Shown: in pieces, positions 1-7,470 of the stretch | Position numbering within the stretch: position 1 is the stretch's first letter | How the letters are laid out: every line of letters begins with the position of its first letter | NCBI GenBank assembly: GCA_021202305.1 | Contig: JAJQDG010000108.1 | Coordinates: forward strand, 1-10,139 | DNA: 10,139 nucleotides | Source: Candidatus Gastranaerophilales bacterium | GTDB taxonomy: Bacteria > Cyanobacteriota > Vampirovibrionia > Gastranaerophilales > Gastranaerophilaceae | Direction: 5' to 3' | Notes under the pieces: generated by a model | Seen by the model: the letters and a program-made list of their open reading frames with translations, nothing else | Told to the model about the DNA's origin: nothing | Databases searched by the model: none | Translations under genes and position numbers: made by a program

Positions 1-2519
1 TTTCTCTGCCTTCCAAAAACCATACTGATATGCAGGAATTTAAAAGGATGATTAAAAAATTTAAAAAAATCGGATTTGATAATTTTATTGAAGATGATTT
101 TTTTGAAGATGAAAACGTTTTTTCTGATAAAATTGAGGACTTTGAATCTTCAATGCCGCCTTCTTTTTCTTCAAACGGGGAAAAAATTGCGGATTTTTTA
201 AATAAAAAAATAAAAGAAAATGCTTTTATTTTTATTTCAAGCGCGTATCCAAACCGCGTTAATGAAATCTTAAAAGAGTTTGAGATATTTAATGATGAAA
301 TTCAAATTTTGCCTTCCATTTCGCAATCGGGCGGCGAATTTAAAATAGAAGGCAGAAAAATTGTTTTTTTGACGGATAAAGAACTTTTCAACAAACATTC
401 AAAAGATATTACCTCGAGAAAATATATGTACAATAAACAATCGCAGGATTATATCGAATCAATAAATGATATCAGAAACGGCGAATTTGTTGTTCATTAT
501 ATACATGGAATAGGCATTTTTAAGGGGCTTATACAGCAAGATTTTGACGGCAGCAAGAAAGATTATCTGGAAATAGAATTTCAAGATAAAGATAAACTCT
601 TTATGCCCGCGGAACAGATAAACCTTTTAAAACGGTACAGGGGTACAGGATGTGCGCCAAAGCTTTCCAAAATGGGGGGTGCCGCATGGGAAAACATTAA
701 AAACAGGGCAAAAAAAGAAGTAAAAGAAATTGCCTATGACCTTTTAAAATTATATGCGCGCCGCAAAATGTCGAAAGGAATTGCTTTTGAGCCTGACACT
801 GCATGGCAGTACGAAATGGAAGAAGGATTTGAATATATAGAAACAAAAGATCAGATGACCGCCATAAACGATACAAAAGCTGATATGGAAAACCAGAAAC
901 CCATGGACAGGCTTATTTGTGCAGATGTCGGCTTTGGTAAAACTGAAGTTGCACTCAGAGCCGTTTTTAAGGCCGTAATGAGCGGATATCAAGCCGCAAT
1001 GATTGCCCCTACAACAATTTTAGCCATGCAGCACTATCAAACTTTAAAAGAAAGGTTCAAGCCGTTTTCAATTAATATTGCACTTGTTTCAAGGTTCAAA
1101 TCATTAAAAGAACGCAAGAAAACATTTGAAGAACTTAAAAACGGAACATGCGATGTTGTAATAGGCACTCACGGGCTTTTATGGAATATCGAATACAAGA
1201 ATTTAGGGCTTCTTGTAATAGATGAAGAACATAAATTCGGAGTTATTCACAAAGAAAAATTGAAAAAATACAAAGAAAATATAGATATTCTTTCAATGTC
1301 TGCTACCCCTATTCCAAGAACACTTAATATGGCATTATCCGGCTTAAAAGACCTTTCTCTTATTAATACGCCTCCTAAAAACCGCCTTCCCGTTAAAACG
1401 TACGTGGGCGAGTTTAATGAAAATTATATCAAAAACGCAATTAATCATGAATTGCAGCGCGATGGACAGGTATATTTTGTCCATAACAGAGTTGAAGATA
1501 TATCAAAAATAGGGAAATATGTTCAGGATTTAATTCCGAATGCAAAAGTTGCCGTAGCACACGGGCAAATGAGGGAACATGAGCTTGAAAGAATTATGTT
1601 TGATTTTTTAAACAGAGAATACAATGTTCTTGTATCAACCACTATTGTTGAATCCGGACTTGATATACCCAATGTAAATACAATCATTATTGATAATTCA
1701 GACCGCTTCGGGCTTGCGCAATTGTACCAGCTTAGAGGAAGGGTCGGAAGATCCGACAGACAAGCTTATTGCTACTGTTTTTATAAACAGTCTAAGGAAT
1801 TAAACGAAGAAGCAATTAAACGCCTTAGGGCAATTAAAGAATTTACAAATCTGGGTTCCGGATATCAAATTGCCATGAGAGATATAGAAATAAGGGGTGT
1901 CGGAAATATTTTAGGCGCAAAACAGCACGGACACATGGTAAATGTCGGGTTTGATACGTATTGCGCACTTTTGGAAGAAGCAATTGAAGAATTAAAAGAA
2001 GAAGGAAAAGAAAAAAAAGAAAAATTTGAACCGTGCCTTGTTGATATTAAAACAAACGCATATATTCCAGATGATTGGGCAGGGTCATTTGAACAAAAAA
2101 TGCTTGAATATAAAAAATTGGCAGATATTAAAACGCTTGATGAGCTTGAAGGAACAATTTCCGCTTTCAAAGACAGATTTTCAAAACTTCCCGAACCTGT
2201 TGAAAATCTTTTTAAGTTAATCAGGTTGAGATTACTTGCAACAAGCCTTCACATAATCCAAATTCAGGAAACCAAAACAAATATAAGGCTGTATACTCCC
2301 TTTTTGGAGCATGAATGGAATATAATAAGGGGGAAATTATCTTTAAATATTACAAAATATTTTAAATGGACAAAACCCCAAAAAACAGACTCCAGGCTGA
2401 AAGGAATTGTTTTAATGAAAAATGATTACCTGAATTTCAACGAAACATTTAACATATTGGCGGATTTGTTTTATCATATATCAAGGTTAGTATTAAATTT
2501 TAAATCAAAGGAGAAATAG
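1..2519 (+). CDS. mfd: Transcription-repair coupling factor Mfd, 5' partial
   Basis: ATP-dependent DNA translocase that displaces RNA polymerase stalled at DNA lesions and recruits UvrA. The reading frame is open from the left edge (codons run from base 3), so the true start lies outside. About 838 residues remain, against roughly 1,150 for the family; most of the N-terminal UvrB-like module is missing. Numbering from the Met at base 30: the RNA-polymerase-interacting domain begins near residue 150 (VVHYIHGIGIFKGL). The RecG-like motor follows with Walker A GFGKT at 301-305, the DEEH box at 398-401, SATPIPRT from 424, AHGQMRE, STTIVESGLDIPN and QLRGRVGRS from 567. The C-terminal TRCF domain fills about 690-790. 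The Met at base 30 is internal to the protein and should not be taken as the start. The stop touches the start of the next gene, so the two are probably co-transcribed. Identity is very secure; only the 5' end is unseen. Confidence 0.96.
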   Translation, partial: SLPSKNHTDMQEFKRMIKKFKKIGFDNFIEDDFFEDENVFSDKIEDFESSMPPSFSSNGEKIADFLNKKIKENAFIFISSAYPNRVNEILKEFEIFNDEIQILPSISQSGGEFKIEGRKIVFLTDKELFNKHSKDITSRKYMYNKQSQDYIESINDIRNGEFVVHYIHGIGIFKGLIQQDFDGSKKDYLEIEFQDKDKLFMPAEQINLLKRYRGTGCAPKLSKMGGAAWENIKNRAKKEVKEIAYDLLKLYARRKMSKGIAFEPDTAWQYEMEEGFEYIETKDQMTAINDTKADMENQKPMDRLICADVGFGKTEVALRAVFKAVMSGYQAAMIAPTTILAMQHYQTLKERFKPFSINIALVSRFKSLKERKKTFEELKNGTCDVVIGTHGLLWNIEYKNLGLLVIDEEHKFGVIHKEKLKKYKENIDILSMSATPIPRTLNMALSGLKDLSLINTPPKNRLPVKTYVGEFNENYIKNAINHELQRDGQVYFVHNRVEDISKIGKYVQDLIPNAKVAVAHGQMREHELERIMFDFLNREYNVLVSTTIVESGLDIPNVNTIIIDNSDRFGLAQLYQLRGRVGRSDRQAYCYCFYKQSKELNEEAIKRLRAIKEFTNLGSGYQIAMRDIEIRGVGNILGAKQHGHMVNVGFDTYCALLEEAIEELKEEGKEKKEKFEPCLVDIKTNAYIPDDWAGSFEQKMLEYKKLADIKTLDELEGTISAFKDRFSKLPEPVENLFKLIRLRLLATSLHIIQIQETKTNIRLYTPFLEHEWNIIRGKLSLNITKYFKWTKPQKTDSRLKGIVLMKNDYLNFNETFNILADLFYHISRLVLNFKSKEK
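2507..2513 (+). promoter_or_regulatory. Shine-Dalgarno of the foldase lipoprotein gene
   Basis: AAAGGAG lies inside the last codons of mfd, six bases before the ATG at 2520. It fixes the start of the lipoprotein gene even though there is no intergenic space (the mfd TAG occupies 2517-2519). Confidence 0.8.
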
Positions 2520-3737
2520 ATGAAACTTTCAAAAATTTTAATTGCAAGCGCCCTTGTAACATTCGGCTTGACCGGCTGCAATTTGGACAAATCTGCAATA
2601 ATTAAAGTAAATGATGTATCAATTACAAAAGCACAGTATGAGGACATGTATAAAAAAGAAACGGCTGCTCCGCAGTATAAGCTTTTCGGAAATTCCCTGA
2701 AAGACCCTGAAAATATTATGAGTTTAATGATTAAAGACAGGCTTGTAAATGAACTTATATTTAAAGAATTAATCAATCAAGAAATAAAAAAACGCGAAAT
2801 AACAGTTTCTGCGGATGAAATTAAAGCAAGAAAAGCTGAAATAATTGAAAAAATAGGCTCAAAAGAAAAATTTGAGGAACTCCTCAAAAATAACGGGGTT
2901 TCGCAAAAGCAATTCACCGAAGATGTTGAAAATGAAATAAAAATGGATAAACTCATTGAACAAACAAATGACACCAGGGTTACCGAAAAAGATGCAAAAC
3001 AATTCTATAATGAAAACAAACCCTCTTTTGATTATCCCGAAAGAGTACGCGCTTCGCATATATTAATTGAAGTTAACCCCGCACAAATTAAACAGGAAAT
3101 AATTGCGCAGGATAAAAAAGGCGAATTAACTTCTGAAGAAATAAACAAAAAAACGCAGGAAGCGGTTGATGCAAAAATGAAATTTGCAAAAGACGTGCGC
3201 GAGCAGGCTGTTAAAAATCCCGATTCTTTTGCCGAGCTTGCAAAACAATATTCAGACGATAAAGCCACGGCAGATAAAGGCGGCGATCTTGGCTTTTTCC
3301 CGAAAGATGCAATGGTAAAACCTTTTGCTGATGCTGCTTTTAAATTAAAACCCGGAACCGTATCGGAAATTGTTGTAACGGATTTCGGCAACCATATCAT
3401 TATTGTTACCGATAAGGCAAAAGCCGGCATTCAGCCCTTTGACAAAGTGAAAGAAGAAATAATGGCATACCTTGAACAAAAAAATAAAGTCGATGCCCTA
3501 AAAAATATATTAGACGGCTTAAAGGCGCAGGCAAAAATAGATTATGTTGATCCGGGCTTTGATGTCAATAAAATTCAAGAACAAATAAAACAAAAATCAA
3601 AAGAGCAGGAAGAAGCAATGAAAGCTGCAAAAAAAGAAGCAAAAGCAGATAAACCGGCAGATAAACCTGCAAAAAAACCCGATGAAGAAGCAAAAAAACT
3701 TCCTCCGAAAGATGAACCCGTATCTGCGGAAGAATAA
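2520..3737 (+). CDS. Parvulin-type peptidyl-prolyl isomerase lipoprotein (SurA/PrsA-like)
   Basis: Predicted extracytoplasmic foldase that isomerises prolyl bonds in exported proteins. The N-terminus is a lipoprotein signal: Lys3 and Lys5, a hydrophobic stretch 6-17, and lipobox LTGC with the acylated Cys at 20. The residue after it is Asn, so by the E. coli rule it would not be retained in the inner membrane. A SurA N-like helical chaperone region covers about 30-165. The rotamase (PpiC) domain runs about 176-302, with RASHILIEV (His180), GGDLGFF (254-260), the FADAAFKLKPG segment and GNHIIIVTDK (His292). Between His180 and the FAELAKQYSDD helix there is a charged helical insert that makes the domain about 30 residues longer than in PrsA. 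The last 50 residues are a Lys/Ala/Pro/Glu-rich tail, probably disordered. SurA or PrsA orthology cannot be settled by eye; the PpiC domain and lipoprotein nature are clear. Confidence 0.9.
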   Translation: MKLSKILIASALVTFGLTGCNLDKSAIIKVNDVSITKAQYEDMYKKETAAPQYKLFGNSLKDPENIMSLMIKDRLVNELIFKELINQEIKKREITVSADEIKARKAEIIEKIGSKEKFEELLKNNGVSQKQFTEDVENEIKMDKLIEQTNDTRVTEKDAKQFYNENKPSFDYPERVRASHILIEVNPAQIKQEIIAQDKKGELTSEEINKKTQEAVDAKMKFAKDVREQAVKNPDSFAELAKQYSDDKATADKGGDLGFFPKDAMVKPFADAAFKLKPGTVSEIVVTDFGNHIIIVTDKAKAGIQPFDKVKEEIMAYLEQKNKVDALKNILDGLKAQAKIDYVDPGFDVNKIQEQIKQKSKEQEEAMKAAKKEAKADKPADKPAKKPDEEAKKLPPKDEPVSAEE

Positions 3738-3747
3738 TATTTTAAAT

Positions 3748-3771
3748 AAAAGCCGCCAATTGGCGGCTTTT
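3748..3771 (+). terminator. Perfect hairpin, probable intrinsic terminator or attenuator
   Basis: Two 10-base arms, AAAAGCCGCC (3748-3757) and GGCGGCTTTT (3762-3771), are exact reverse complements around an AATT loop. The GC core is six pairs, flanked by A on the left and T on the right, the usual shape of a Rho-independent terminator. It could also work on the opposite strand because it is symmetrical. The T run is only four long and is followed by GG, so read-through is plausible. It sits 10 bases after the foldase stop and 11 before the next ATG, with no room for a separate leader beyond it. Confidence 0.65.
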
Positions 3772-3782
3772 GGTATCAAAAT

Positions 3783-4247
3783 ATGGATAAACTTATAAAA
3801 AAGGAAGAACTTGAAAATCTTTTAAAATCGCTTCGCGCCAAAAATATGAAAATTGTCATGACAAACGGATGCTTTGATATTTTGCACGCAGGGCATGTCC
3901 GTTACCTCAAAGAAAGTGCCGGGTTTGGCGATGTTCTTATCGTGGGGCTTAATTCCGATAGTTCCGTCCGCAAATTGAAAGGTGCAAGCCGCCCGATAAA
4001 TTCCGAAACAGACAGAGCAGAGGTTCTCTCGGCGCTTGAAGCGGTAAATTATATTGTCATTTTTGATGAAATTTCACCGGTTGAACTTCTGGACATTATT
4101 AAGCCCGATATATATACAAAAGGCGCGGATTACACGGTAGAAACCCTTCCCGAGGCATCTGTTGTTCATAAAAACGGAGGAAGTATAAAATTTATACAGC
4201 TTGTTGAAGGAAAATCGACAACAAAAATAATCGACAAAATCAAATAA
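3783..4247 (+). CDS. rfaE2: D-glycero-beta-D-manno-heptose 1-phosphate adenylyltransferase (HldE C-domain type)
   Basis: Transfers AMP from ATP to heptose 1-phosphate, giving the ADP-heptose precursor used for the LPS inner core; cytoplasmic. The 154-residue protein is one nucleotidyltransferase domain: TNGCFDILHAGH (27-38) carries the HxGH signature (His35, His38). VGLNSDSSVRKLKG binds nucleotide, KGADY lies near 112, and GKSTTKII (143-150) is the family's C-terminal ATP-site motif. In E. coli this domain is fused to a heptose kinase in HldE; here it is free-standing, so the kinase, isomerase and phosphatase must be encoded elsewhere. The ATG at 3783 gives the usual N-terminus and no other start is available upstream before an in-frame stop at 3747. 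No Shine-Dalgarno is visible in front of it. A glycerol-3-phosphate cytidylyltransferase-like activity is a less likely alternative given the KGADY and STT motifs. Confidence 0.88.
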   Translation: MDKLIKKEELENLLKSLRAKNMKIVMTNGCFDILHAGHVRYLKESAGFGDVLIVGLNSDSSVRKLKGASRPINSETDRAEVLSALEAVNYIVIFDEISPVELLDIIKPDIYTKGADYTVETLPEASVVHKNGGSIKFIQLVEGKSTTKIIDKIK

Positions 4248-4259
4248 ATGTAATACAAT
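4231..4259 (+). promoter_or_regulatory. Candidate sigma70-type promoter for the lpxD operon
   Basis: TCGACA (4231-4236) matches the -35 consensus at five of six positions. TACAAT (4254-4259) matches the -10 consensus at five of six, with an exact 17-base spacer. The -35 lies within the last codons of the heptose gene, and the start of transcription would fall near 4266, leaving about 30 bases of leader before the lpxD GTG. It is read by eye in AT-rich DNA where chance matches are common, but spacing and placement in the only plus-strand gap of about 50 bases support it. Confidence 0.5.
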
Positions 4260-4280
4260 AGGAAAGAGATTTTATTTTGC

Positions 4281-4286
4281 GGGAGG
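4281..4286 (+). promoter_or_regulatory. Shine-Dalgarno fixing the GTG start of lpxD
   Basis: GGGAGG lies 10 bases before the GTG at 4297. The nearby ATG at 4287 is closed two codons later by TAA, so the GTG is the only sensible start served by this site. Confidence 0.8.
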
Positions 4287-4296
4287 ATGAATTAAA

Positions 4297-5406
4297 GTGA
4301 GCGAAAAAGCTTATAAACAGGAAGAATTAGCGGGTTTGGTCAAAGGAATTTTAACCAAGGTTGCAGACAGTTTAATTACAAGGGTTGCGCCGCCCGTTCT
4401 TGCTGATGAAAACAGTTTGGCACTTGCACTCGGGGAAAAAGAAATAGAGGATTTATCTTCAACAAAAGCAAAATGCGCACTTGTACCTCTGGGCGTAAAT
4501 GTTGAAAATATCTCAACTATTGAAGTTGAGCGCCCCCGTCTTGCTATGATGACACTTTTAAATTTGTTTTATGAAGCGCCTGATTTTCATAAAGGGGTTC
4601 ATAAAACGGCAGTCGTTCATCCCGAAGCAAAAATCGGCAGAAATGTTTCAATAGGACCTAATGTTGTTGTTTCGCGCGGGGCTGTTATCGGCGACAATAC
4701 GAAACTTCTCGCAAACGTTTATATAGGAAAATTTGCTTCGATAGGGGAAAATTGCCTTTTTCACCCCGGGGTTAATATAGGTGATTTTGTTCAGATAAAA
4801 AACAGATGTATCATTCACCACGGTGCTTCAATCGGTGCGGATGGATTCAGCTTTGTAACGGAATCTCCCGATAATATTGAAACAGCAAGAAAAGAAGGGG
4901 AAATAAAGGGCGGAAAAGAAAGCCAGAAAGTATACAAAATTCCCTCGCTTGGTTCGGTTTTAATTGAAGATGATGTTGAAATAGGTGCTAATACCACAAT
5001 TGACAGGGGTACAATTGAAAATACCACAATAGGCGCACAAACCAAAATTGATAATCTGGTTATGATCGGACACAATTGTAAAATCGGATGTGCATGCATG
5101 ATTGTTTCTCAAGTTGGTATAGCAGGCAGCTGCAATATCGGCGATAGGGTTGTTATAGCAGGTCAGGCAGGCTTAAAAGACCACACCGATATAGGCAGCG
5201 ATTCAATTGTTCTTGCAAAAGCGGGAGTTACTAAATCATATCCCGAAAGAAGCGTTATTATGGGGGCGCCTGCGGTTCCAAGGAAAGATTTTATCAGGCG
5301 GATGAAATATCTTGCTGAAGCAGAAGTAATGGTGCAAAAATATAAAAAATACCAGCATTTATTAGAAGATTATGAGAAATTTTTAAATGAGGACGCTAAA
5401 ATCTAA
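4297..5406 (+). CDS. lpxD: UDP-3-O-acylglucosamine N-acyltransferase LpxD
   Basis: Third step of lipid A synthesis: adds a hydroxyacyl chain from ACP to the 2-amino group of UDP-3-O-acylglucosamine, in the cytoplasm as a trimer. The first 95 residues are a divergent uridine-binding domain. A left-handed beta-helix of hexapeptide repeats runs from about 108 to 315. GADGFSF (180-186) is the LpxD signature, and the catalytic His is expected at 259 (MIGHNCKIG). [10 protein letters not shown] precedes it, and a helical tail of about 45 residues closes the protein. At 369 residues it is a little long: relative to E. coli LpxD about 17 extra residues lie between FSFV (ending at 187) and KIPSLG (from 214), a charged Lys/Glu/Gly stretch. 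It starts with GTG. The 3' end overlaps lpxC by 20 bases. Distinguished from LpxA by GADGF and the N-domain; identity is secure. Confidence 0.93.
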   Translation: MSEKAYKQEELAGLVKGILTKVADSLITRVAPPVLADENSLALALGEKEIEDLSSTKAKCALVPLGVNVENISTIEVERPRLAMMTLLNLFYEAPDFHKGVHKTAVVHPEAKIGRNVSIGPNVVVSRGAVIGDNTKLLANVYIGKFASIGENCLFHPGVNIGDFVQIKNRCIIHHGASIGADGFSFVTESPDNIETARKEGEIKGGKESQKVYKIPSLGSVLIEDDVEIGANTTIDRGTIENTTIGAQTKIDNLVMIGHNCKIGCACMIVSQVGIAGSCNIGDRVVIAGQAGLKDHTDIGSDSIVLAKAGVTKSYPERSVIMGAPAVPRKDFIRRMKYLAEAEVMVQKYKKYQHLLEDYEKFLNEDAKI

Positions 5407-6193
5407 ACTAAAATTAAGCGGCAACGGTTTAATGTCAAATATGCCGTGTGAATTTGAAATTTGCCCGTCAAAAGAAAAGGGAATAAGATTTCATGTAAAA
5501 AATTCAATCATCTGCGCTAAGACAGAAAATGTTGTTTCGACGGATCATTGCATAGTTCTTGCAAATCCTAAAGCAGATACGCGCATTATGCTTGTGGAAC
5601 ATTTTATGGCTGCATGTGCAATTTCAAGGATTGATGCTCTGGATATTTATGTCAACGGTGAAGGGTTTGAAACCCCTATTTTCGACGGCAGCGCAAAAGT
5701 TTGGGTGAATGAATTTGATAAAACCGGCTATGAAGGTGAAGTTGAACCAACCGAACATTTGGCTGAAACTGTTGTTTTCAAGGCAGGAAAAAGCTCAATT
5801 GTTCTTATACCGTCTGAAAAAACAACAATTACCTATGCTGTTAATTTTAATCATCCCGAATTAAGATACAGGTGGGTAACACTAAATGAAAATATTGATG
5901 AGATAATTGAAGCAAGGACATTCGGCTATCTTAAAGATCTTGAAACTTTTCAGAAAATGGGGTTTTCAAAAGGCGTAACATATGAAAATACCGTAGGTTT
6001 AACGGATAATGGCTATACAACCGAATTAAGAAGCGAATTTGAACCTGTTAAACATAAAATTCTTGATATTATAGGGGATTTTTATTTGACAGGATACAAT
6101 CCCTTAGAATTGAACGCTGATTTTTTGGTTAAAGAAGCAGGACATGGCTATCATGTTGCGGCTGCAAAGATTTTAGAAAAAACACTTAATTAA
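5387..6193 (+). CDS. lpxC: UDP-3-O-acyl-N-acetylglucosamine deacetylase LpxC
   Basis: Zinc enzyme for the first irreversible step of lipid A synthesis, removing the acetyl group from UDP-3-O-acyl-GlcNAc. Zinc ligands match E. coli LpxC: LVEH (E71, H72, equivalent to E78/H79) and HKILDIIGD (H223 and D227, equivalent to H238/D242). EARTFGYL corresponds to the T191/F192 region, and AGHGYH gives the catalytic His253 (H265). Length is 268 residues against about 305 in E. coli, with shorter loops. The N-terminal motif, normally GxGLHSG or GxGLHTG, reads GNGLMSN here, so the usual His (E. coli H19) is Met16. The ATG at 5387 overlaps the end of lpxD and has no strong Shine-Dalgarno, suggesting translational coupling; the next in-frame Met (M16) would remove the N-terminal strand. 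Unlike Bacteroidetes, it is not fused to FabZ. Confidence 0.93.
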   Translation: MRTLKSKLKLSGNGLMSNMPCEFEICPSKEKGIRFHVKNSIICAKTENVVSTDHCIVLANPKADTRIMLVEHFMAACAISRIDALDIYVNGEGFETPIFDGSAKVWVNEFDKTGYEGEVEPTEHLAETVVFKAGKSSIVLIPSEKTTITYAVNFNHPELRYRWVTLNENIDEIIEARTFGYLKDLETFQKMGFSKGVTYENTVGLTDNGYTTELRSEFEPVKHKILDIIGDFYLTGYNPLELNADFLVKEAGHGYHVAAAKILEKTLN

Positions 6194-6205
6194 CGGAGAA
6201 TAAAA

Positions 6206-6655
6206 ATGACAGAAACGCAAACCAAACCGATTTCACTTGATATTATTCAAATTATGGATATGATTCCGCACAGATATCCGTTTCTTTTGGTAGACAGAAT
6301 AACGGAATGCGTTCCTATGCAATATTCAAAAGGATACAAAAATTTAAGCGCAAATGAAATGTTTTTTAACGGACATTTTCCCAATAATCCGATAATGCCC
6401 GGGGTTCTTCAAATTGAAGCACTTGCACAAGCTGCCGCCCCTATTATTCTTTCAATGGAACAATATAAAGGCAAACTTGCGCTTTTTGCGGGTGTTGACA
6501 GCGTGCGTTTTAAAAATATTGTACGCCCCGGAGATAAATTTGAAATGGAAGTTACTTTAACAAAAGTAAAAGGTCCGATTGCAAAATGTTCGGGAAAAGG
6601 CTTTGTTGACGGCAAACTGTGTATTGAAGCAGAAATTACAATAGCATTAAAATAG
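6206..6655 (+). CDS. fabZ: 3-hydroxyacyl-ACP dehydratase FabZ
   Basis: Hot-dog-fold enzyme that dehydrates 3-hydroxyacyl-ACP in fatty acid elongation; it competes with LpxA and LpxD for the same acyl-ACPs, which explains its place between lpxC and lpxA in many bacteria. The 149 residues match the family length. Visible motifs are MIPHRYPFLLVDRI near the N-terminus and the active-site segment FNGHFPNNPIMPGVLQIEALAQAA, with catalytic His57 and Glu71 spaced 14 residues apart as in E. coli (H54, E68). GGAG at 6195-6198 sits seven bases before the ATG, and 12 bases separate it from the lpxC stop. FabA is excluded by sequence motifs and context. Confidence 0.96.
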   Translation: MTETQTKPISLDIIQIMDMIPHRYPFLLVDRITECVPMQYSKGYKNLSANEMFFNGHFPNNPIMPGVLQIEALAQAAAPIILSMEQYKGKLALFAGVDSVRFKNIVRPGDKFEMEVTLTKVKGPIAKCSGKGFVDGKLCIEAEITIALK

Positions 6656-6664
6656 GAGCATAAA

Positions 6665-7468
6665 ATGGCAATTCATAAGAGCGCAATAATTGATGAAAGC
6701 GCAAAAATAGCGTCGAATGTCGAAATAGGGGCTTATGTTGTCATAGGCAAAGATGTTGAAATAGCCGACGGGGTTACAATCGGGGCAAATTCACACATAG
6801 AATACGCTAAAATAGGCGAAAATACTAAAATTTCTCCCTTTGCTTCAATAGGCGGCGAGCCGCAGGATTTAGGATATAAAGGTGAAAAAACCGGCGTGAT
6901 AATAGGCAAAAATTGCTGGATTAGAGAATTTGCGACAGTTAACAGAGCGTCAGGGGAAAATACAAATACAATAATCGGCGACAACTGTCTTTTAATGGCA
7001 TACGCGCATGTTGCACATAATTGTGTTCTGGGCGGCAGTGTTATTATGGCAAATAATGCAACAATAGGCGGACACACCCATGTGGGTTTTGGAGCCTGGC
7101 TTGGCGGGATGAGCGTATATCATCAAAATGTTCGTATTGGCGAAATGGCAATTATATCAGGTGCCTCTGCCACAAGAATCGATATTTTGCCCTATTCAAA
7201 ATCAGAAGGATATCCGGCTCTTGCAATAGGCGTAAACGCAATAGGATTAAAACGAAAGGGCGTAAATAGAGAATCAATTAATGCAATTCATAAAGCAATA
7301 CGCATTTTAAAAAGCCCGAAATATAATACTACGCAGGCAATCGAAGTTATTAAAAACGAAATTGAAGATAATGAATATGTTAATAAAATGATAGATTTTA
7401 TTAAAACTTCAAAAAGAGGAGTAAATATTAAAGCTTCAAAAGAATACGTGAAAATGCCGGAAGGATAA
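6665..7468 (+). CDS. lpxA: UDP-N-acetylglucosamine O-acyltransferase LpxA
   Basis: First step of lipid A synthesis: transfers a 3-hydroxyacyl chain from ACP to the 3-OH of UDP-GlcNAc; cytoplasmic homotrimer. A hexapeptide-repeat beta-helix covers about 3-190, followed by a helical C-terminal domain. GGEPQDLGYKGE carries the substrate-binding Asp and Lys72. AHVAHNC holds the expected catalytic base His118 (E. coli H125); His137 and His153 fall where E. coli has H144 and H160, a constant offset of seven. GVNAIGLKRKG begins the C-domain: N191 and R197 match E. coli N198 and R204, but I193 stands where E. coli has E200. NRAS replaces the usual NRGT. The 267 residues are close to the E. coli 262. 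AGGAG at 6654-6658 overlaps the fabZ stop and fixes the ATG. Only two bases separate it from the next gene; lpxB does not follow. Confidence 0.94.
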   Translation: MAIHKSAIIDESAKIASNVEIGAYVVIGKDVEIADGVTIGANSHIEYAKIGENTKISPFASIGGEPQDLGYKGEKTGVIIGKNCWIREFATVNRASGENTNTIIGDNCLLMAYAHVAHNCVLGGSVIMANNATIGGHTHVGFGAWLGGMSVYHQNVRIGEMAIISGASATRIDILPYSKSEGYPALAIGVNAIGLKRKGVNRESINAIHKAIRILKSPKYNTTQAIEVIKNEIEDNEYVNKMIDFIKTSKRGVNIKASKEYVKMPEG

Positions 7469-7470
7469 AA

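Noticed and set aside
30..32. ATG at 30 as the start of mfd
   Set aside because: The frame stays open to the left edge and the protein would lack the N-terminal module found in all Mfd; the gene is cut by the window.
3032..3430. A 132-codon open frame on the minus strand within the foldase gene
   Set aside because: It lies wholly opposite a well-supported gene with clear domain motifs, has no ribosome site and no recognisable protein content.
3735..3740. TAATAT as a -10 box for the heptose gene
   Set aside because: Only four of six positions match, and the sequence at the proper -35 distance does not resemble TTGACA.
4600..5260. Repeating short pattern in lpxD and again in lpxA that looks like a DNA repeat
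   Set aside because: It reflects hexapeptide repeats of the left-handed beta-helix fold; the DNA units are not identical and no repeat array is present.
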